The notes beneath the pieces were generated by a model. It was not told the origin of the DNA, made no database searches, and saw nothing but the letters and a program-made list of their open reading frames with translations. This document shows positions 55,142 to 64,000 of a DNA stretch of 64,000 nucleotides, piece after piece. Source of the stretch: Pochonia chlamydosporia 170 (taxonomy: Eukaryota; Ascomycota; Sordariomycetes; Hypocreales; Clavicipitaceae); assembly GCF_001653235.2 (NCBI RefSeq), contig NC_035790.1, forward strand, positions 7,688,001 through 7,752,000, written 5' to 3'. Made by a program: the position numbers and the translations under genes. Position 1 is the stretch's first letter, and each line of letters starts with the position of its first letter.

Positions 55142-58100
55142 GCGATAGATATCAAGACGGTAGGGTGGTGAGCTAGCGGGAACTACCGGTGATGATGCGA
55201 TGGGATGCGACGAGATCCTCTGTTCGAATATGGAGCGTAATTTGAGCTCGTTTGGAGATTTTCGGAAAGAGCCTGGTGAGAATTTGACGACGAAATAGGT
55301 ATAGACCATGGCGAGTCAGTACTGCACGGATACCAGAATCCTTACAGTCGATCGAAAATCACATGGCAGCCAACTCAGGCAACAGTCGGCTATTGTCATC
55401 CTGGTCTAACATCACAAGATGCCAATAACTGTATGGAGTATACGATAGCTGGATGAAACTCTTTGAACACCCGACATTGCCGTGCCAGGATGCCGGAATG
55501 CCTCCACTACGGTCACGATTGGTGAGTGCGAGGCGCCTTGTTGGACGTAACTATTGTTACCAATTTGAGAGAGTTTTCGACTTCATTAGGCCCACGCCAT
55601 TCGGCCAACGAAGGTAAGCACAAACTGATCCCAGATGAATTACGGAGCACCTTTCTTGGCCTCTCAGCGGTCTTGATATGGAATTTCAACCATGTCCACC
55701 TCTCGGCGCCGAGGGTCGGTCCAGAGCCGGGGGAGATCGGTGGGCCTTGGCCTGTTCATCTTTCCCTGTTGTACCCTTTCCACTGGCGGAACACCAATGT
55801 TGTGAAAGGGAGTCCTGAACACTGCTTCATGGATTGATCCAGTCTGGCTTACTAGAGTTGTGAGAACGAAAGCCTTTCTAATGTGAGAACCCCCGCAGCA
55901 CCGTCATAGCGAGACAGTGCTAACGAGACCCTGAATTCAACAGAGTAGAGATCATTGTTGCACAATGAAGGGGGTTTGCCCCATTCGTTTGGCTACGTAC
56001 TTGCTAAGCGCTGCAGTAACGTAACCAACGAAAGCTGTAGGAATCCTGGCAAGGGTTTATTGATGTTAGTTGAGAGCATAATTTACCTTCTCAACCTCCC
56101 CATAGAGCTTTGTCAGTTTTGTCAGTACGCTGCATTACTGTCCAAATTGCTCCTAAGTTGTGGGAATACTCGCCCTCGGGGCTCAAGGCGAGCTGTAATT
56201 GACCAAGGCCCATTGACGCCATTAGAGGATCATATTTTCCTTGGTCGTATCTCCCTCAAGGTTGAGAGAGGACTGCCGCACACGATTGTCAGGCACACCT
56301 TTACTTTCCTTGTGCCAGAACGCATTGTCACAGTGTACGGTTTCAACAACTCCTGCCATTGTGTGCGCTCATGGCGATTGACTTCGTCTTGACTCTTTGC
56401 CGGCCGGCTGTCGATAAGCACGCCGACACTGATCCTTCACTGCATGGCATCAGAGTAATTTGGGCAAGTCCTTTGCCATTATGGCAACAATTCAACCTGA
56501 TACCTGCGTCGAGCTTCCAGTTTGGGCATTGCTGTCAACGTGTGTTTCCTTCCTCCAGTCACATCACAGAGTCTCTGCACTGAAATGCTGCGCATGAGAA
56601 CCCTTGACATCCGTGTCGGGGACTGCATGTGTGTGCTGAATACCAGCTTCCCATGGGTTCGCATAATATGTTGGAAGGGATTTGAGTCTCACAAAGGATC
56701 CAATAACTGCCAGGCAGCTACATGACCGCTTCTCCTGATGGGTCACTGTTCTTGATGCTTGTGACCGGTGAAAGGGCAACCCCTGGATTACGGTGACCAC
56801 GGTGGCCAACTCTTCACCCTTCACCTTCCATCTATTACAGACTTCTGTTGATTGGCGTTGGCAACGTACATCGGTGTCATAGTGACAGCGCGTTTGATTC
56901 GCGCGCCTAGAATATCGGTTCTCCTTTCTCCAGACTATTCACCGCCTGCACACTGACGAAAAGACAAGGCTCGATATTTGACGGCTGTACCAAAACTCGT
57001 GTTCCACAACATCAGATCTATGCAGGGTTTGACCTGAGAATACCACTGCGGCTGCATTGCATAGCCTACCTTCATTTGTCATCGCCAATCTCGCTCTTTT
57101 TCCCGAGTCAGATGGTCATACGCTCGATAATTCACCGAGAGCCTGCAGTTCAGACCGGTGTGGGCCATGGTTGGGATTTCAGTCTTGCACAACAGGCGCC
57201 TCAACTGTGAAGTGAGCTGTTGAGGCTGTCCAAGGCTTCGGACAGGTATACACGTAAGAGTCAATCAACTCCGAACTCACACTGCTCTCGGGCAAATCTT
57301 CTGCAGATGTTGAGGCTAATTGCTGGAAGTCAGCTTTGGCGAGCACCCCACGGCAGGGGTAGGTTGAAAACACCAGACATTTCGTTCTTGCCTTTCCGTG
57401 GCGATTTGCCAAGACGTATTTCCATACCTACTTCGGCATTTTTGTTGCACCACGCAATTCTACGCCCTTTGCGCTTCAAGGGGTTGCCGGCTCAGCCTCA
57501 CCAGATATTTCTAGATGTTGCAATTGAGTCTATTACGAACAAATTGCTCGGACGGCGATTCACCACGTCCGGGGCGTGCCGCACCATGGAGGCTAACCCC
57601 GGCTGCTCGAAGGTTTGCGCTTCTATAACTAAATATAACCATGTGAAGACACAGTATTGACCTGCCCAGGGCCTTTTTGCGGTGTCTTCGACTACTCCAT
57701 AACCCTTCCCTCGTCGCTTCTTTGCTCGGGAAATTTACAACTTCACAGGTCTGACAGAGCGTTCTGGGTGTAGTATTGCTCTTGCGCTAATTGACATCTG
57801 GCTTTACGGGTACGAGCCAGACAATGACTACGGATAAGATTAACCAGAACTGATGCGGCTGAAGTTCTCTGAGTGCATTTCCCAATGCCGCGGGCTTTGG
57901 AGCGGTGATGCCGTTCGATCAGCATGTTGAAACACACAAGGCGACTTCAACATGTCCATCATGTTGGTTGGCAGGCTTCACCCTTTGACATGTGTTTACG
58001 AATCAAGGCATTTAACTTGCCATGGACAGTGATACCGCAAACTCCCGCCATTGGTCCGTATTAAATTTGATCTTGGCTCAAAAGGACTGGTGGCACTGAT

Positions 58101-59015
58101 CCAGAGAAGCTTCCTGTCCAAGGTTCTTGGAAGAGGTCTCTGCGTTGCATATGCCGGGCGAGTGTTGTTATATCCAGGACGTCATATGCTAAATTCAGCC
58201 AGGACCTATGTTGCAGGTATGTCTGAGCAAAAGCCGATAAATGTTTGCAAAATATTAGGGCACTGACAGTAATTTGAACAGCATATTGGCGCCGTGCCAG
58301 GTCGAGGTCAACGCTTTGTTAAGCGACATGCCTTGTCCAAATCGTTCAACGTCGTCATTAATTCATAGATAAATTGATACGGGCCAAACTTGGATAGAAG
58401 ACACGCTGTAGCACCAAACATCTTGGGGCTGACCAGTTCGTCAACGGCAGAGATTACGAAATACAACAATCCCGACTGTTGACAAGCGCCGCCCATGAAC
58501 CAGCCGGGAGTTCAACTGTGCGATAAATATAGATTAGCCTGTTGGTAGGTGGCTTGTTTGCTCCTCGGCCCAATTTCCCTGGCGAATGTCGCTTGGCAGA
58601 AAGCCCTTGCCCTGCTTTCATGTCCTGGTCTGGACTCGCTTGGCACGCAACAGTTGTGCAGGCGAGACAGAGGGCGAACTGTGGTGGCTTCGTTCAGCTG
58701 CAATTGACACGCAACGAGATGGTGCCTGTGGCGTAGACAGAAATACGTCTCTAGCCGGTGTTTTGGCAGAGTTCCGTCCAATCCTTTGGCCTCAATGGCC
58801 ATCCGTGGTTGAGCTATGGGCCTACTTCGTCAGAGCCGGAGAATGGCCTTGTTTGGTTGCCATATTTGGCGGCGTCAATTACTCCTCTCTCTTGAGACGT
58901 CGTATAAGGTTGAGATGGGTCCGACAGTCATGTCAGGGTATGCAATGTCACCATCCCATGGTTGCCAATGTTGTCATCCCTGACACATCTTGTATCACCA
59001 ACACCTGTGTTCCTG

Positions 59016-59035
59016 GGTACCGATATATCGGTACC
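59016..59035. repeat. Perfect 20-bp palindrome
   Basis: GGTACCGATATATCGGTACC equals its own reverse complement over 20 bp with no spacer. It contains two KpnI-type GGTACC ends and inverted CGG/CCG half-sites (CCGATATATCGG), the kind of symmetric site bound by dimeric Zn2Cys6 factors. Confidence 0.9.
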
Positions 59036-60872
59036 AATAGGCAAGAGGCGATTCAATCTCTTGGGCTACTGCAGTCTTCACGGCGACCTGTGGGACATCA
59101 GAATTGGGACACGCTTGTCGGAACTGGCTAAAGCAAATTAAAAAAACTTGGATATACCTTCGACCAACAGCACGCAATATTTAGCTTTCTGTGGTTGGTA
59201 CTAACGTACCTAAAAGCAAAAATGGGTGTCAGTATGTACAATGTACCTGAAGGTATGTATACGCCGCCAACTCGGAGTTGGTGCTCTCAAAGCTGCATAG
59301 TTTTCTCAACCGGCTTTGGCCGGAGCCATAACCCTGTGTGGAAGAAGGATGGATAACCGTTTGAACCGTTGACGATTTAGCCCGAGGCTAGAAAAGCAAT
59401 ACAAAGAATCAACAAAAAGAATTCCACTATATGACAGGGGGGACAAAGCGACTTGCCCGCCCGTGTACTCCGTATTGTAGGGTTATCCCATCAAACATGG
59501 GACACTAAACTGACTGACACTATTGCGGGGGCCCACGGTTCACCTTCTTACAGAGTACGGAGTACTTGGGGAGGTATTTCATCCAGCATCTCCTGTCAGA
59601 TAATGATGTGTATTTTGACAAGACTTGAGACGAACACCAGACCTTTTGCCCCCCCGGCAGAACCACCAAATGTTTGGGACCAAGTGGGAAGCACGCACGG
59701 ACGGAACGGGCTTCCGAGCCATTCCAGACATGTTCCAATGTTGGTTCTGCTCACGACCCCAGCTTGTGCCGCCCGCAGTCTATGCGATGCCGGTTCAAGT
59801 GCACAGAGTATGCCTACTCGTATCCTTGGGACTATGCACGGAGTGTTGCTCCGTGTTGCCTCATACATCCCCGGTATCATCACGTTGGGCCTTGGCTGGG
59901 GACGGGAAAATGAGAAGTGACGGCCCGGATGCGGACCCGGATTCCGGTGCTTTTGAAGTTGCAGTTGTAATTTACCTGCATCTAAAATTTTCGTTTCGTT
60001 TCGGTCTTGTTTGGATGACAATTACTCTGTACAATAATGCTGCAACACTAGTCGCATAGGATGGTTCACAACAACGGTGGGAGAATTGAGAAAGACACAT
60101 GATGCAAGACTTGACCTTTATTCCGCTTGCAAAAAACACTATCGATCGCAGCCAAGGCTTTTGGTGGTCTCTTGTTAGTCTGATTGAGTGAAGAGTTTGA
60201 CAACCAACAAACCCCTCACCAACTAACCAGACAATGCAATGTTGGAAAAAGCAAAAGCAAAAGCAACAGCAAAGCAACTAGTCGATGCGACATCAAAGGA
60301 CTGGCGGCAGAAGGGGCGGAGGCCAAAAAGCAAAGTGCACCAGACACAAATGAGAACAGACCAGACGACGAAGGAGAGAAGAAAAAACCGCAAGGTGAAA
60401 AATAAAAATAAAAAAATGAGCCATCACAGCGCCACTTCCTTCGGCTAAGCTTATTCAACCAACATCAAACGTCAATCTCGCCGCGTCTATCGCCTCGCAT
60501 CAGATAATCTTGGTCACCAGGTGAATGGCACATGCATGCGAGATGCGGGTGTGTTGGATGGATGGAACCTTGAACATGGTTCCGCCCTGGCCGATGGAGA
60601 ATGCAATAAAGTACTGTATAATCTCTCCATTGTAACAAATAGGCCCTGTATCTAACATGTCAAGTTCCAAGGATATTTGCTAACTACCTAGTAGTTTACT
60701 CCATACACTGGTTCATTTTGGGATGAGATGAGACGAGACGGACGGCACGGCCTGGCAGGGTTGCTTGCTGGTGGTCTGCATGACGACTGGAGTTTCAATT
60801 CAACCAGCTTTTGTCCCTATCAATCTGATATGTAAGATTTTCTGCTCTCTTTGCTAAGTGCAGAACACGAGC

Positions 60873-60896
60873 AAGAACAAGAACAAGAACAAGAAC
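60873..60896 (+). repeat. AAGAAC hexamer repeat, four units
   Basis: Four perfect AAGAAC units in a row, preceded by a related GAACACGAGC stretch. Confidence 0.85.
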
Positions 60897-61046
60897 TGTG
60901 GGTTCTGTTTACTTTCCTTTTTTTTGGTCACAGCACTGTAACCATTGTTTCCGGTTGCTTTCTTTTTTCTGTTTTTGTCCCGTTGCTGCATTTTCGCATC
61001 CTGGTGTTTATGACATGTGAAGAGAGGGTCATCATACTGTACACAC

Positions 61047-61062
61047 ACTCACTCACTCACTC
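61047..61062 (+). repeat. ACTC tetranucleotide microsatellite
   Basis: About four ACTC units, directly after an ACACAC run. Confidence 0.7.
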
Positions 61063-63540
61063 AGTTGTATACTCCCGGCTCACATCATTTCTGCTCACAT
61101 AACGCAAACATCTGCGTTATTTAGGATCAAAATGATGACATTCACACTCAACACCAGACGTCAATAAATACTGTGTCGATACTCCGTACATGTCTACCAT
61201 CTGAGACATCTCTGTCAAAAGCCCCCCTTTCGCAGCAAATAAATAGCCGCAACCACATGGCCACATGGCCAAACATGCCGTCATGACACCCTCCCATCTC
61301 TGATGGAGCATCAACCGCCCCATCAGGACGCATACATACATCCATACCCCCAATGCAGTTGCATCTGCTAGTATCAAAAATGAGAAGCCTAGTCACGTCA
61401 CGTCCACGACGACACCAACAGCCTGCCACTTCACCAAAAATGCACACTCCCGTACGGTACGTCCGGCACTGCCTGCCCTGATCTATCACATCCGGATCAT
61501 GCAAACGCCCCCCCTGGGACTTAGTTTTCGTGCAAAATGCCCCCCAAACACTGCTTCAAATCTCAAAAAGCATAGAGACTTGTGCGGTTGTATCTTTTCC
61601 CAATCCATCTCGTACCTGGTCTGAACGCGAACTCTGGTACACGCCATTGCTTTGCACGCCGTCGCATTTCTATATCCAAGGGGCGTGTTGTAGCTCGGTA
61701 GATTGTAAATTACTGCTGTTTGCATGCATATTCCAACAGTATCATGTTGAGCAGTGATGAGATTTCAGGCTCAGACGGGACAATTTCGAAACGGTTCAAC
61801 ACATGACTAACCGCCGTCCCATACTCAACCCGTATATACAATCTATACACTTCCCTGCCCTATAAATGCAATACAAATAGATTACAACCCGTAAAATCAC
61901 TACTACCGTATCCAAATAAACCTCAAACCCCGAAAAGCGGTCAGTATAAACCCTCTTAATCTCAAAACCTGTTCCTCACCGCCAGTACTTCAATACCGAA
62001 TCCAACTCCATCTCTTCCCTGCCACACCCGTTTTCAGACACAGACAACCAAATTACCAACATGAAAAAAAACCCATCCCACATGCCCTACCAGTCCCGTG
62101 CTCTCGGCCCGTTTCCCACAACGTGCATCCAACGTTGGCGCGGGCCGGAAACCCGGCTCACGAACCATGACAGTGTAACGGTTCTGGCGTAATTTGTGCC
62201 CAGAGCTCGGTCACTACGCTGGCGTATGCTCCTGGGGTAGCATGTTGGGTCTTTTTGGGTTTTTGGTCCAAAAGCTTGGATGGGGTTAGACGCTGTCATC
62301 GTGTGTTGGTTTAACCATTGTAGTACAAAGCTCGCTATCATCGTCATATTTGGAATATGTAACCTTGAGTAGCATTTGTGCTACGTATCCGTGCTCGTTG
62401 TGTATCCCACTCCCCAAACTTTGTTAGTATCCCACTCCCAGACATCAAACTCGGCCGAGATGCGATGAATGCCCAGGTATTTGGAATCAGCGACAGCCGG
62501 CCGACATGCCGACCTTGCCGCATTTTGAACTCACCATCGTGGCTTGGATATCAAGATGGTAGCTGCTGTTGGAGAATTTACCCGTGTCGATGGGTAGTAA
62601 AACAATGCATGCAAACACCGTTACGTCATTATGTCCTTGACAAACACTTGGATATTGGTTCGGTATCCAGGAAGGAAGCTCTCCCGAGACTTTGTCGGCC
62701 AACGCTTGTTCGGGACCAGGTATTTGTCAATGATGCAGGTCCCTCTTCCGGGGCGATCTCCGAGTTGTGAATTGACTGAGGCTTGCTGGTTGTTAGTTAT
62801 GGTGGTGGATTGGATGGAGGGGTGTTGATACTTGGTATTTGATATTCAGGTAAATGTATGTCAATGTGTTTAAATGATTATTTGTAAATATTTAAATTAG
62901 ACCTTGCAATATGCCTAGTCTTAGTGCTCATGTAATCGCACAGGAGGATCGTGTCTTGGTTCAGGAGAGACATGTGATACGAACTAACTGCTACGTCAAC
63001 GATAACAAAGAAAGATACTACCGCCAGTTAGACTTTGGAAAGACACGGTCAGACATGAGATATGGCTCGTCGTGTATCAGCACTCGCGGTACAACTTAAA
63101 GACAGTGACTTGATCAACCGTCAGTACTGAACTTAAATGATGCTCGTTATAGATATATTGTCAAGTCATACTTTATAGACCATGCTTTGAATGTCGATAC
63201 TGGAAACAATATCAGGTGTACCATCGCTTGTAAACACTTGTGACAAACCCCATCACCAAACTCACGTGCAAGAACTCCCAGCCGTCACGATATCTGTTCA
63301 TCACACAGCACGTTGTCATGCTCACGTCTAGCACAAGAGAAAATTGGTTGACGCAGAAACCCTGCTGTGCCATAGTATTCGTCGTAAGCGGTCATCATCC
63401 ATGGACGGGTTGAGCAATCCATGGTGATCGTGTTGAAGAAATTAACTTCCTCATATGCCTGCTGTATGATGCTATTTATCCCCTTTTGCATGCTCCCTCC
63501 TCTAGGTAACGCACTACACGTTGGTCTCCTGGGTATAGGT

Positions 63541-64000
63541 TTATTTCGCCTCAACGCTCAATTTCAATTCATCCTCCGTCGTAGGCGAGCCGTTGGATCC
63601 GTCGGTGGCATTGGACTCGCCGCTCGTGAGACCCTTTCGGATGGCCAAGACGCTATCAACGATGACGGCGTCGATGCCTTCTTTTACTTGTCTCTGTAAA
63701 ATGATTAGCTCAAGTCGATCCTAGACGACAATGATACAAGAGACACCATACCTGAACCATAATAGGATCGTTATTCAGCACACCGTAGCTGACGCACACC
63801 AGCCCAATTTCTTTCACCACCTTGACCAAGCGGGGGCTGTTGATCAACGGCTCAGCAGCGGACACAATGCCGAGCAAGTTCCAGCGGCTTGCAAACCGAA
63901 TTGCTTCCTGTAGTGATGATGCGCGAATGTCTCCAACAGGACTGCAGCCCGCGTCCGTGAGAAACAGGATAGGGATAGAAGGCTGCTTGAAACTGAGACA
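63541..64000 (-). CDS. C-terminal end of a glycerophosphodiester phosphodiesterase-domain protein (GDE1/NUC-2 type), partial
   Basis: CDS is complement(join(63541..63693,63752..>64000)); the 5' part lies beyond the window. The 58-nt intron has donor GTATGG and acceptor TTACAG. The spliced protein reads PSIPILFLTDAGCSPVGDIRASSLQEAIRFASRWNLLGIVSAAEPLINSPRLVKVVKE and LVCVSYGVLNNDP, then RQVKEGIDAVIVDSVLAIRKGL. This is the last part of a GDPD TIM barrel as found at the C-terminus of SPX-ankyrin-GDPD proteins. Two fungal groups share this layout. Gde1 cleaves glycerophosphocholine; NUC-2/Pho81 is a phosphate-starvation regulator with a GDPD-like domain that inhibits a CDK. The visible part cannot separate them; I lean slightly to NUC-2. 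A 27-residue Ser/Thr/Glu tail follows the domain and ends at TAA. Confidence 0.85.

Larger units (their letters stand above)
50001..63540. other. Gene-poor region, right part, up to the 3' end of the GDPD gene
   Basis: No protein-like frame is found over 13.5 kb. Recognisable items are a 15-base T run at 52259-52273, palindromes at 53096-53111, 55122-55141 and 59016-59035, TACGGAGTA words at 54050, 59466, 59556 and 61180, and simple repeats near 60245-60275, 60873-60896 and 61047-61062. The rightmost ~1.5 kb (62-63.5 kb) becomes more AT-rich, probably as 3' flank of the GDPD gene. Confidence 0.6.

Noticed and set aside
33133..63540. RIP-mutated transposon graveyard or centromere
   Set aside because: By eye the region is neither AT-rich nor TpA-rich, and CpA/TpG remain common. 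No transposase, reverse transcriptase or terminal repeats were seen. A dinucleotide count would settle it.

Overview
The window is nuclear DNA of a filamentous ascomycete (Pezizomycotina). The protein types point to a Sordariomycete, perhaps Hypocreales, but that placement is inference. The evidence is short spliceosomal introns (about 50-100 nt, with GTRNGT donors and CTAAC/CTGAC branch points), fungal-specific protein architectures and C2H2 and F-box regulators. There are no prokaryotic features. I found no transposon, tRNA, rRNA or CRISPR.

Left half (1-33.1 kb) is gene-dense. It holds the 3' end of an unrecognised charged protein (1-582), a tail-anchored PPOX-like flavoprotein (2114-2923), and a secreted alpha/beta hydrolase (3797-5071, minus). 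A block of housekeeping genes follows: UPF3 (nonsense-mediated decay, minus), PPG1 (PP2A-like phosphatase), TRM12/TYW2 (wybutosine synthesis), an SSP120-like EF-hand secretory protein (minus) and ORC6 (origin recognition). A metabolic/accessory block comes next: a secreted intradiol dioxygenase-like protein (minus), an SDR (minus), a five-exon F-box protein, a GRE2/DFR-like NAD(P) reductase and a single-pass membrane protein (minus). The mitochondrial i-AAA protease YME1 (minus) and a four-finger C2H2 transcription factor (minus, start at 33132) close the dense part. I rebuilt exon structures from splice signals joined to conserved protein sequence.

Right half (33.1-63.5 kb) is the unusual part. 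About 30 kb contains no credible protein gene, although its base composition looks ordinary and not RIP-mutated. It lies upstream of the C2H2 factor and ends at the 3' end of a partial SPX-ankyrin-GDPD type protein (GDE1/NUC-2 family, minus, running off the right edge). The desert carries a strongly over-represented TACGGAGTA(C) word, palindromic TACCTAGGTA sites (two others lie in promoter gaps of the left half), a perfect 20-bp palindrome at 59016 and several short simple repeats. It could be a distal regulatory landscape and/or a set of long non-coding RNA genes, but sequence alone cannot decide this.

Other points worth a look are a three-copy ~71-bp tandem repeat at 3328-3550, a probable GC-AG intron in the SDR, two micro-exons (22 and 21 nt) encoding the Rossmann glycine motif of the reductase, a long disordered insertion in the PPG1 catalytic core, and a repeated intragenic switch from C-ending to G/T-ending codons toward gene 3' ends.
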